In this document: positions 44,542 to 51,341 of the stretch, in pieces | Layout: every line of letters starts with the position of its first letter | How positions within the stretch are numbered: position 1 is the first letter of the stretch | From: Paenibacillus_AR sp051594765 | Lineage (GTDB): Bacteria > Bacillota > Bacilli > Paenibacillales > NBRC-103111 | DNA length: 64,000 nt | Direction of reading: 5' to 3' | Assembly: GCF_051594765.1 (NCBI RefSeq) | Contig: NZ_JBPPGJ010000007.1 | Location: 62,001-126,000, forward strand | Made by a program: the position numbers and the translations under genes | Notes under the pieces: generated by a model | Told to the model about the DNA's origin: nothing | Seen by the model: the letters and a program-made list of their open reading frames with translations, nothing else | Database searches by the model: none

Positions 44542-46347
44542 TTATGCCGGGGTAGAGATTCCGTCAGGCTCGGTATAGGTAATGCGGATCCATTGCTCCA
44601 GGATATCCGCTGCCATTGGCTTGCCGACCAGGTAGCCTTGGATCTCGTCGCAGCCCTGCTCCTCCAGATAATGGAGCTGCTCAGAGGTCTCGACGCCTTC
44701 GGCGGTAATCTTGAGCTTCAGGGAATGGCCCATGGCGATAATGGCGCGGACGATGGCGTCATCGTCAGTGTCTGCGTGGATGCCACTGATGAAGGACTTG
44801 TCGATCTTCAGGACGTCCAACGGGAACCGCTTCAGATAGCTCAGGGAGGAATAGCCGGTGCCGAAGTCGTCAATGGCGATGGTCATCCCCATTTCCTTCA
44901 GCACCTTCAGCATCAGGATGGCATAATTGACGTCCTGCATGGCCGCGCTCTCCGTCAGTTCCAGCTCCAGGAGATCGGCGGTCATGCCGGTGGAGCGGAG
45001 CGCATTCTGGATGATCTCGGGCAGCTCGGTCTGACGGAACTGGCGGGCTGACAGATTGACGCTGACCTTGAAGAACGGAACGCCCTGGTCCGTCCACCGC
45101 TGACGTTGGGCGCATACCTTGCGGAGCACCCGTTCCCCGATGGGGACGATCAGACCGGTCTCCTCCGCCAGAGGAATAAAGTCCACCGGGGAAATCATCC
45201 CACGCTCCGGATGAATCCAGCGGACGAGGGCTTCCACACATTCCAGCCGTCCGGTGGACGTATCCACCCGGGGCTGGTAGTAGACCACGAACTCGTCCCG
45301 GTCCAAGGCATGGCGGAGCATGGTTTCCATCTTGATCCGCTCCATACCGTCGTTGCGGGAGGGAGCGGCGTAGAATTGATAATTGTTGCGGCCATGATCC
45401 TTGGCCAGATACATGGCGGCGTCCGCATTCCGCATCAAGGTGTCTCCGTCATAACCGTTATCCGGGGCGATGGAGATGCCGATGCTGGCGGTCACATACA
45501 CTTCATGCAGCCCTAGCGAAAATGAGGGAATGAACTGCTTCAGCAGCTGTTCGGCCAGCTCGGCGGCTTCGTCGGTGGTCTTCATCTTGGGGATGAAGAG
45601 AGCGAATTCGTCGCCGCCCATCCGGGCCAGCATGACATGCTTGGGAAGAATCGAGCGCATTCGGCTCGTGATGCCCTGCAGCAGCTGGTCGCCGAGCATA
45701 TGGCCCATGGTATCGTTGATATACTTGAAGCCGTCCAGGTCCAGGAACATGACGGCCAGCATGTTGGATTGGCGGTGGAGATCCGACAGGCTGCCTTGAA
45801 GCTTCTCGGTGAACATGCGCCGGTTGGGCAATCCCGTCAGGAGATCGTAGAAGGCCATCCGGTTCAACCGGTCCGCCGTCGGTCCGATAAAGCTGATACA
45901 GAAGATGATGCCCAGAAGATTGAGCCAGGATTCTAGAGACCAGAAGGACTTCGTCTGCTGGAAGACCCCGAATAGAAGCAAATCCGCAAGACACAGTAAG
46001 CTGAACAGAAGCGACCGTCTCATTCCAAGCTCGAACGCATACAAGGAAACCAGGGGCAGGATCAGCCAGGTCGGCGAAACCGGCCCGTCCCATACGGGAA
46101 GGGTAAAAGCGGCTCCTAGCAGCATAAAATCCACGAGCGAGAAAAGAACGGGCGTGGCCCTGCCGGCCAAGCTGAAATACGGCTTGCCGGAGGCGGATAA
46201 CCAGATCAGCATGAGGGACCATAGCAATGCGATGCCGGAGATGGTCAATAGAATCGTGTCTCGGTTGCTATGTATGTACAACGCGGCTAGAATGCCGGGC
46301 AGCAGAACATGGCCCACGGAGAACACTTTACCGTTTTTGAAACTCAT
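44542..46347 (-). CDS. Membrane GGDEF-EAL protein (cyclic di-GMP turnover)
   Basis: The 601-residue protein has about six membrane segments (8-155) acting as a possible sensor. A GGDEF domain follows (160-330) with an intact GGDEF at 244-248, DLLTGLPNRR and FLDLDGFKYIND. The EAL domain (340-590) has intact EAL at 372-374, VSVNLSARQF, IAIDDFGTGYSSL and ITAEGVET. Both active sites look complete, so it could make or degrade cyclic di-GMP; which one dominates cannot be read. I chose ATG 46347 (GAGGTG six bases upstream) over 46389. It is convergent with sbcC. Confidence 0.92.
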   Translation of the reverse strand: MSFKNGKVFSVGHVLLPGILAALYIHSNRDTILLTISGIALLWSLMLIWLSASGKPYFSLAGRATPVLFSLVDFMLLGAAFTLPVWDGPVSPTWLILPLVSLYAFELGMRRSLLFSLLCLADLLLFGVFQQTKSFWSLESWLNLLGIIFCISFIGPTADRLNRMAFYDLLTGLPNRRMFTEKLQGSLSDLHRQSNMLAVMFLDLDGFKYINDTMGHMLGDQLLQGITSRMRSILPKHVMLARMGGDEFALFIPKMKTTDEAAELAEQLLKQFIPSFSLGLHEVYVTASIGISIAPDNGYDGDTLMRNADAAMYLAKDHGRNNYQFYAAPSRNDGMERIKMETMLRHALDRDEFVVYYQPRVDTSTGRLECVEALVRWIHPERGMISPVDFIPLAEETGLIVPIGERVLRKVCAQRQRWTDQGVPFFKVSVNLSARQFRQTELPEIIQNALRSTGMTADLLELELTESAAMQDVNYAILMLKVLKEMGMTIAIDDFGTGYSSLSYLKRFPLDVLKIDKSFISGIHADTDDDAIVRAIIAMGHSLKLKITAEGVETSEQLHYLEEQGCDEIQGYLVGKPMAADILEQWIRITYTEPDGISTPA

Positions 46348-46621
46348 GGATGCACCTCGCCGGTAAGGTTCATAGTGCTTAGGACTCAAAACCCAGTATA
46401 CCCGATAATTCGACGTAAGACTACGAAATTCCTGTGTAAGCGTTCTTTTATTTATAGAATTTATGAACGTTTGTCCTGCAAGAAAGCGATTACAGGTCGT
46501 GTTAAAGAAATGTTCACTAACTAATGAAAAGTCCCCGGGGGTACAATGAAGTTAATTAGAATGACTGCAAGCAAGGGAACGTCATCATCCAGACATGCTT
46601 TCTTTTAAGGAGGAAATTATC

Positions 46622-47449
46622 ATGGCCGCTTACTTAACACCCCAAGAAATCGCCGAGTACACAACGGAAGCCGGTTATAGAAAAGCTACATTGCCGCTTC
46701 ACACCACCCTGGCACTGGGCTTCGCAGCCGGAGCTTTCATCGCCCTCGGATTCCTGCTCGATATCCGCGTGATCGCCAGCGCGCCGGCCGCGTGGGGCAG
46801 CTTCGCCAACTTCATCGGAGCCGCCGTGTTCCCAGTGGGGCTTATTCTGGTCCTGATCGGAGGCGGGGAGCTCTTGACCGGCAACATGATGGCAGTGCCG
46901 CTGTCCCGGTTCTCCGGCAAGATCAAGACGTATATGTGCCTCCGCAACCTGATTCTGATTACACTCAGCAACTTTGCCGGCGCCATGTTCGTCGCTTACT
47001 TCTTCGGACACGTGGTGGGGCTGACGGAAACCGGGGCCTTCCTGGCCAAGACCGTAGACATCGCGGAGCATAAGGTCCATGATTCGTTCCTGCAGGCCTT
47101 CATCTCCGGCATCGGCTGTAACTGGCTGGTGGCGCTGGCGGTGTGGCTCTCTTACGGGGCCAAGGACATCACCGGCAAAATCTTCGCCATCTGGTTCCCG
47201 ACCATGGCCTTCGTGGCCATTGGCTTCCAGCACGTTGTCGCCAACATGTTCGTCATCCCGGCGGCGATCTTCGCCGGCCATCTGACCTGGGCCGACTACT
47301 TCACCAACTTCGTGCCGGTATGGCTCGGCAACCTGGTGGGCGGGGCCATCTTCGTAGGCGGTATTTACTACCTGGCCTATCTGAAGAAGTTCGAAGCTCC
47401 GGTTCAATCCCATGCCGTATCCCGGGAGCCGAATCCCGCGCTGAAATAA
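46622..47449 (+). CDS. Formate/nitrite transporter family protein
   Basis: This 275-residue FNT channel has six membrane segments. Family features seen are LGFAAGAFIALGFLLD (TM1), FPVGLILVLIGGGELLTGNMM (TM2 region), NLILITLSNFAGAMFVAYFFG, GIGCNWLVALAVWLSY and HVVANMFVIPAAI. It probably moves formate or nitrite as a pentamer. I chose ATG 46622 with AAGGAGG eight bases upstream. A -10-like TACAAT lies at 46542-46547 without a good -35. No pyruvate formate-lyase or nitrite reductase gene lies nearby, so the substrate is open. Confidence 0.92.
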   Translation: MAAYLTPQEIAEYTTEAGYRKATLPLHTTLALGFAAGAFIALGFLLDIRVIASAPAAWGSFANFIGAAVFPVGLILVLIGGGELLTGNMMAVPLSRFSGKIKTYMCLRNLILITLSNFAGAMFVAYFFGHVVGLTETGAFLAKTVDIAEHKVHDSFLQAFISGIGCNWLVALAVWLSYGAKDITGKIFAIWFPTMAFVAIGFQHVVANMFVIPAAIFAGHLTWADYFTNFVPVWLGNLVGGAIFVGGIYYLAYLKKFEAPVQSHAVSREPNPALK

Positions 47450-47461
47450 CAAACGCATCCC

Positions 47462-47500
47462 AAAAAGCCTCCAACCGCGAACAGCGGCTGGAGGCTTTTT
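47462..47500. terminator. Bidirectional terminator between the FNT gene and the TetR-FAD ORF
   Basis: AAAAAGCCTCCA (47462-47473) pairs with TGGAGGCTTTTT (47489-47500), with an inner CCGC/GCGG stem. The T-run is good in both directions. Confidence 0.92.
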
Positions 47501-47509
47501 GATGTGTCT

Positions 47510-49438
47510 TTATTTCACTTTGGCCGTATCTTCAAGGAGAAGCTTCGCTGCGTTGCGCGCGCTGGAGAAGGCCCGTTCGGCCAGCTCGCCCTTACCTATG
47601 CAGCCATCGCCGCAGAAGAAGAACGGCACGTTCTCGACGCGGACGGGGAGAAGCTCGTTGCCGTCTATATTTTTGACGCTGGAGACCATGGCCTTCTTGG
47701 ATACCCGCTTGACGGTCAGAGCCTCCCGCCAACCCGGATAATACTTGTCGAACAGAGCCTCCATCGCTTCCTGCTTGTGGTCCAGATACATCTTGCGGGC
47801 CTGGTCGTTATCGAATTCATCGTTGAGATAAGCGATACCTTGCAGCAGCTGCCCATTCTCGGGAACGAGAGAGTGGTCCGTAGCGGACACGTCGGTAATG
47901 AACATCTTCTCGTCCATATCGCTGATGTAGTTGAAGGGGCGGGCCACCACCTGGTTCAAGCCCACGTCGTACACCATGACTTCCGTCGGCTTGCTGTCTT
48001 GGTATTTGTCCATGAACGGCTCCCATGGGGTGCCGCGGAGGAGCTTGACGACCTGCTGGACCGGCATGGCGAAGACGACTTTGTCGAATGCTTCCTCGCG
48101 CTTCTTGGTCTTCAGCACGAATTTGCGGTTCTCGTAGCGGATGCTGTCGACGCCTTCCTGGAGGGAGATGTCCCAGCGTCCGGAATCCAGGATCTTCTGC
48201 TGGAGCTGGTTGGTGATGACCGCCCAGCTGCCGATGACGTAGTTCACGGGACGGTTGGAGAGGAACAGGTTATGGTAATATTCGCTGATGACCGTCCCCG
48301 GCACCTTGCGGGCATCCTCCGGCGAGATGAAGAAATTGGAGCAGACCAGGTGCTCCCACAGCTCCTTCAGGTCCTCGTCGGCATCGGATTGGTCCAGGTA
48401 GTCCCCGAGCGTCTCGTAGCTCTTGATATTATGGATCTGGGCGATGATGGCGGCCACTTCGCCGACGAAGCGAACCTTCTGTACGGGAGTCAGGAGATCG
48501 GTCTTCACAATGTTCACAAAATCCAGCGGAGCCGGCGTCAGCTGCCCGTTCTTGGAATATACGACGCGGCGTTTATCCACCTGCTTGCTGCTGAAGCTCA
48601 TCTGGAGCTCCTTCTCCATCACGCTGATGTTATGCCGGTCGATGCCGTAAATGGCGTGGGCCCCGTAGTTCAGGGTGAAGCCTTCCTTCTCGTAGGTGAA
48701 GGCGCGGCCTCCCAGCTGCGGACTGCGTTCGAACAGAATTCCTTCCACTTTCTCGCTGTCGGACAGGTAAGCGGCGGCGGTCAAGCCGGCCAGGCCTCCT
48801 CCAATAATGGCAACTCTCATTTTCGGTTCCTCCCGTATGCTTCCGTGAAGCTTATATAGTGTTGCAGGGGCGATCATGAATGGGCTAGGGCCGCTCTCAT
48901 CCACGTTGCGGAGTCCGGCCCATAGAAGAGCCAGGTTGCTCTGCAGCAGCGCGGCCAAGTCCGCATGCTCCGTGGTGCACCAGCCGAACAAGGTGCCCGC
49001 ATAGACGGAGACGAGAAGCTCCACCTTGCGCGGGTCCGGCAGCCAGACCAGGAGATGCTTGCGGAGCAGCTCGAAGGGCTGCACCCGGAGCGGGTCTGCA
49101 CCGGTCTGAAGGGACAAGGTGGTCAGGGAACGGATCAAGCTCCGGTACCCCGACAAATTAGACGCCAAGTCTAAAAAGAGGCGGTTGATGTGCCCTTCCA
49201 GGGAAGGGACCTTCGTCACAGGCAGCTGGGACCATTCCTGGATCAGCTCCGCCTGGCGGTTCGACATCTCTTGAAGAATCTCGTCCTTGCCCTTGAAATA
49301 GTGGTAAAAAGTTCCCTTGGACGTTCCGGTGGCCGCGATCACTTCATCGACGGATACGTTCTCGTACCCCTTCTCCATAAACAGCCGGAGGGCGGTCTCG
49401 ATCACGGCGTCCCGCTTCCTTCGTGTGCTCTCTCTCAT
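47510..49438 (-). CDS. In-frame TetR regulator / FAD-dependent oxidoreductase fusion ORF
   Basis: One uninterrupted frame of 642 codons joins two normally separate genes. Residues 1-190 are a TetR/AcrR regulator (MRESTRRKRDAVIETALRLF, then GTSKGTFYHYFKGKDEIL). From residue 207 begins a complete 436-residue phytoene-desaturase/amine-oxidase-like flavoprotein with Rossmann motif IIGGGLAGLTAAAYL, a Glu-Arg ribose site (LFERSPQLGGRA) and a C-terminal FAD motif (FFFCGDGCIGKGELA). A strong Shine-Dalgarno sits before Met207 (ATG at 48820), so the flavoprotein can also be made alone. The linker (about 186-206) looks like former intergenic sequence. Start 49438 gives the usual TetR N-terminus; 49462 is also in frame. 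Substrate unknown. Confidence 0.85.
   Translation of the reverse strand: MRESTRRKRDAVIETALRLFMEKGYENVSVDEVIAATGTSKGTFYHYFKGKDEILQEMSNRQAELIQEWSQLPVTKVPSLEGHINRLFLDLASNLSGYRSLIRSLTTLSLQTGADPLRVQPFELLRKHLLVWLPDPRKVELLVSVYAGTLFGWCTTEHADLAALLQSNLALLWAGLRNVDESGPSPFMIAPATLYKLHGSIREEPKMRVAIIGGGLAGLTAAAYLSDSEKVEGILFERSPQLGGRAFTYEKEGFTLNYGAHAIYGIDRHNISVMEKELQMSFSSKQVDKRRVVYSKNGQLTPAPLDFVNIVKTDLLTPVQKVRFVGEVAAIIAQIHNIKSYETLGDYLDQSDADEDLKELWEHLVCSNFFISPEDARKVPGTVISEYYHNLFLSNRPVNYVIGSWAVITNQLQQKILDSGRWDISLQEGVDSIRYENRKFVLKTKKREEAFDKVVFAMPVQQVVKLLRGTPWEPFMDKYQDSKPTEVMVYDVGLNQVVARPFNYISDMDEKMFITDVSATDHSLVPENGQLLQGIAYLNDEFDNDQARKMYLDHKQEAMEALFDKYYPGWREALTVKRVSKKAMVSSVKNIDGNELLPVRVENVPFFFCGDGCIGKGELAERAFSSARNAAKLLLEDTAKVK
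48820..48834 (-). promoter_or_regulatory. Internal ribosome binding site of the FAD oxidoreductase
   Basis: On the minus strand GGGAGGA (48834-48828) lies seven bases before ATG 48820, in the frame of the upstream TetR coding sequence. It decides an internal start giving a 436-residue flavoprotein. Confidence 0.75.
49158..49174. promoter_or_regulatory. Second TetR-type operator-like palindrome, inside the TetR coding region
   Basis: TTAGAC (49158-49163), GCCAA, GTCTAA (49169-49174). Half-sites and spacing equal those of the intergenic palindrome at 49519-49537. Read as codons on the minus strand it uses TTA for Leu in a GC-rich gene. Confidence 0.5.
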
Positions 49439-49482
49439 GAATGATATAGGAATCCCACCCATATTCGTGACGTTCCGACTCT

Positions 49483-49512
49483 ATTATAGAACGGCTCCCC
49501 GACCCGCGTCCA
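49483..49512 (-). promoter_or_regulatory. Promoter of the TetR-FAD ORF
   Basis: On the minus strand: TGGACG (49512-49507), 18 bases, TATAAT (49488-49483). The palindrome at 49519-49537 lies seven bases upstream of the -35. Confidence 0.6.
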
Positions 49513-49518
49513 GCCGAT

Positions 49519-49537
49519 ATTAGACTGACGGTCTAAT
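49519..49537. promoter_or_regulatory. TetR-type operator palindrome
   Basis: ATTAGAC (49519-49525), TGACG, GTCTAAT (49531-49537) is a perfect 7-base inverted repeat upstream of a TetR gene, the usual arrangement for autoregulation by this family. Confidence 0.7.
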
Positions 49538-49580
49538 TTATTCTGCAGCTGGGCGAGAGCCCTTTTTTTCCTAACCGCGT

Positions 49581-49606
49581 ACTGTAAAAAAATGGCCGCA
49601 TATCAT
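49581..49606 (+). promoter_or_regulatory. Possible SigK-like promoter of the Sm-like small protein gene
   Basis: AC (49581-49582), 16 bases, CATATCATG (49599-49607) compares with the SigK consensus AC-N16/17-CATANNNTA (last base differs). A weak, position-based call. Confidence 0.3.
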
Positions 49607-49650
49607 GGTGGTAGATGGGCGGAAAGCCCGATTCGGGGAGGAATTCCAAC

Positions 49651-49980
49651 ATGATGGTACACGAGGCTCATGCCATGTGCATGGAGCATATGGGACGGTA
49701 TGTGCGGATTCAGATGCATGACGGGATGGTATTCGACGGGGTCGTGGAAAAGGTGGACGAGGAGCATGTCTATATCGCATGTCCGGAGACGGAGGCCGGA
49801 GGAGAGGAGGAACGTTATCTGCCTTATCCCGGCTATGGTCCGGGTTTCGGGCCGTTCCTGCCGCCGTATCCCGGCTATGCGGGTTACCCGTATGGCTACT
49901 ACCCCCGCTTCCGCCGCTATGCCCTTCCCTTGGCCGGGCTGCTGGCATTGTCCCTCCTGCCCTACGGCTACTATTACTGA
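49651..49980 (+). CDS. Small protein with Sm-like N-terminus and Tyr/Gly/Pro-rich C-terminus
   Basis: I do not recognise this 109-residue protein as a named family. The first 50 residues (MGRYVRIQMHDGMVFDGVVE followed by KVDEEHVYIAC) have the strand-turn-strand pattern of an Sm/Hfq-like barrel. The rest is rich in Tyr, Gly and Pro (repeated PYPGYG, PYPGYAGY) and ends in a hydrophobic segment (ALPLAGLLALSLL) plus YGYYY. Such tails occur in spore coat proteins of Bacillales, so a coat or spore-surface role is possible but unproven. Start ATG 49651 follows GGGGAGGAA. Three tandem hairpins follow the gene. Confidence 0.65.
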   Translation: MMVHEAHAMCMEHMGRYVRIQMHDGMVFDGVVEKVDEEHVYIACPETEAGGEEERYLPYPGYGPGFGPFLPPYPGYAGYPYGYYPRFRRYALPLAGLLALSLLPYGYYY

Positions 49981-50064
49981 CCGGTGCCGAACCGGTCCGC
50001 ACAAGCCCGGCGGCCGAACCGCCGGGCCGTTTTGGGGCCCGGGTTGGACGGGCCCGGCTTTTTT
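49979..50064 (+). terminator. Three tandem hairpins ending in a terminator
   Basis: Hairpin 1 is GACCGGT/ACCGGTC (49979-49997) and begins in the stop codon. Hairpin 2 is CCCGGCGG/CCGCCGGG (50006-50026), followed by CCGTTTT. Hairpin 3 is GGGCCCG/CGGGCCC (50035-50055), followed by GGC and six T. The last is the functional terminator. The others may protect the 3' end. Confidence 0.75.
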
Positions 50065-50073
50065 CGATATGAT
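50045..50073 (+). promoter_or_regulatory. Putative promoter of the HIT gene, inside the terminator
   Basis: TGGACG (50045-50050, in the loop and right arm of hairpin 3), 17 bases, TATGAT (50068-50073). Confidence 0.5.
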
Positions 50074-50107
50074 GGGGATATTCCAATCATACGGAGGTAC
50101 CAGGACC

Positions 50108-50455
50108 ATGGATTGCATATTCTGCAAGATCGTGGAGGGTGCGATTCCCTCGAAGAAAGTTTACGAGAACGAGCATGTGCTGGCGTTCCACGATATTCAG
50201 CCGGCTGCGGCGGTGCATGTCTTGATCATCCCCAAGAAGCATATCCCCACCATGAATGACGCGGCGGGAGAGGACTTTGCGCTGATCGGCGAGATCCACA
50301 AGGCGGCTCAGATTGTCGCCAAGGAGCTGGGAATCGCGGACAGCGGATACCGGCTTGTGAACAACTGCGGCAAGGACGGCGGTCAAGTGGTTTTCCATAT
50401 CCATTACCACCTGCTGGGCGGCGAGAAGCTGTCAGCTTTGAACGTTCGAGACTAG
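50108..50455 (+). CDS. HIT family nucleotide-binding hydrolase
   Basis: This 115-residue histidine-triad protein of the Hint branch hydrolyses nucleoside phosphoramidates (typically adenosine 5'-phosphoramidates). It begins MDCIFCKIVEGAIPS (first Cys pair of the zinc-type Hint), has HDIQPAAAVHVLIIPKKHI and the triad motif VVFHIHYHLLGG. Start ATG 50108 follows GGAGG by ten bases. In-frame sequence back to 49670 is a shadow of the preceding gene. It lies just before rpsU. Confidence 0.94.
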   Translation: MDCIFCKIVEGAIPSKKVYENEHVLAFHDIQPAAAVHVLIIPKKHIPTMNDAAGEDFALIGEIHKAAQIVAKELGIADSGYRLVNNCGKDGGQVVFHIHYHLLGGEKLSALNVRD

Positions 50456-50482
50456 GCAGTTCATGGTATTTCAGATGTTAGG

Positions 50483-50512
50483 TTGACACCCGGAATACCC
50501 TTCATCTATAAT
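50483..50512 (+). promoter_or_regulatory. Strong SigA promoter of rpsU-yqeY
   Basis: TTGACA (50483-50488), 18 bases, TATAAT (50507-50512): both boxes match the consensus fully. Confidence 0.88.
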
Positions 50513-50569
50513 GTAGTTTGATAACCGTCTGCTTTTTGGACACGGTCTGTTCGGAGGGAGGGAAATCTG

Positions 50570-50743
50570 GTGTCAGAAACTCGAGTACGCAAGAATGAAA
50601 CAATTGATGCAGCACTCCGTCGCTTTAAGAAATCCATCGCGAAGGACGGCGTGTTAGCAGAGGTGAAGAAGCGTAAGCACTATGAGAAGCCTAGCGTTAA
50701 GCGCAAGCTGAAGTCCGAGGCGGCTCGTAAGCGGAAGTTCTAG
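50570..50743 (+). CDS. rpsU: 30S ribosomal protein S21
   Basis: S21 is a late-assembling small-subunit protein near the mRNA exit. The 57-residue, very basic product reads MSETRVRKNETIDAALRRFK and then a Lys/Arg-rich helix ending RKLKSEAARKRKF, standard for Bacillales. It starts at GTG 50570 with GGAGGGAGGG upstream and ends at TAG 50743. The stop is followed directly by the AGGAGGAG of yqeY, so the two genes form one unit. Codon use differs from its neighbours (more CGT and AAG), as usual for ribosomal proteins. Confidence 0.97.
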   Translation: MSETRVRKNETIDAALRRFKKSIAKDGVLAEVKKRKHYEKPSVKRKLKSEAARKRKF

Positions 50744-50758
50744 GAGGAGCCTTCTTTC

Positions 50759-51202
50759 ATGAGCTTAAACGACCGATTGAACGAAGATATGAAGCAGGCG
50801 ATGAGGAGCCAGGATAAGTTCAGGCTTTCCGTAATCCGAATGGTTCGTTCGTCGATTAAGAATATAGAAATCGATCAGCGAAAATCTTTGGATGACCAAG
50901 AAGTCCTTGACGTTCTGAATCGTGAGATCAAACAGCGCAGAGATTCCCTCCAGGAATTCGAGAAAGCAGGCCGGGACGACCTGGCTGACCAATTGAAGCA
51001 GGAACTCGCTATTCTTGCCGATTACATGCCGCAGCAACTGAGTGAAGATGAAGTCAAAGAGATTGTACAACAGACCATCCATGAAGTCGGTGCTTCCTCA
51101 AAAGCGGACATGGGCAAAGTAATGAGCGCGTTAATGCCTAAAGTGAAAGGGCGTGCCGATGGCAAGCTCGTCAACCAGATTGTGCAGCAATCCTTGGCTT
51201 AA
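50759..51202 (+). CDS. yqeY: GatB/YqeY domain-containing protein
   Basis: This 147-residue helical protein corresponds to the tail domain of GatB, the tRNA-dependent amidotransferase subunit, as a free-standing protein. Seen are SLNDRLNEDMKQAMRSQDKF, the LSVIRMVRSSIKN helix, YMPQQLSEDE and GKVMSALMPKVKGRADG near the end, all typical. Its role is unclear; binding of tRNA or GatCAB is assumed from the fold. ATG 50759 is 15 bases after rpsU. A terminator follows at 51223. Confidence 0.95.
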   Translation: MSLNDRLNEDMKQAMRSQDKFRLSVIRMVRSSIKNIEIDQRKSLDDQEVLDVLNREIKQRRDSLQEFEKAGRDDLADQLKQELAILADYMPQQLSEDEVKEIVQQTIHEVGASSKADMGKVMSALMPKVKGRADGKLVNQIVQQSLA

Positions 51203-51222
51203 CTCCAATTTTCCAAACAACG

Positions 51223-51257
51223 AACGCTCCGGTATTATGCCGGGGCGTTTTTTGTTT
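51223..51257 (+). terminator. Terminator after rpsU-yqeY
   Basis: AACGCTCCGG (51223-51232), 7-base loop, CCGGGGCGTT (51240-51249, one G-T pair), then a run of T. Confidence 0.88.
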
Positions 51258-51270
51258 TTGGGTCCTTCGG

Positions 51271-51296
51271 TGAAACGAAGCGGGTTATGCTACGTA
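51271..51296 (+). promoter_or_regulatory. SigW-type promoter of nfeD-floA
   Basis: TGAAAC (51271-51276), exactly 16 bases, CGTA (51293-51296): a full match to the SigW consensus. In B. subtilis the same operon (yqeZ-floA-yqfB) is a SigW target. Confidence 0.8.
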
Positions 51297-51341
51297 TGTA
51301 GAAGCATGAGTACCATCCCATTAGAGAAAGGGAGGATGCCG

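Noticed and set aside
46501..46547. A possible Rex or FNR site upstream of the formate/nitrite channel (GTGTTA...TTCAC)
   Set aside because: The half-site spacing (13 bases between GTG and CAC) does not fit Rex (9) or FNR/CRP patterns, so I could not support an operator.
51153..51341. An N-terminal extension of the NfeD frame upstream to 51153
   Set aside because: It overlaps the end of yqeY, its terminator and the SigW-type promoter. The signal peptide begins at 51342 with a good ribosome binding site.
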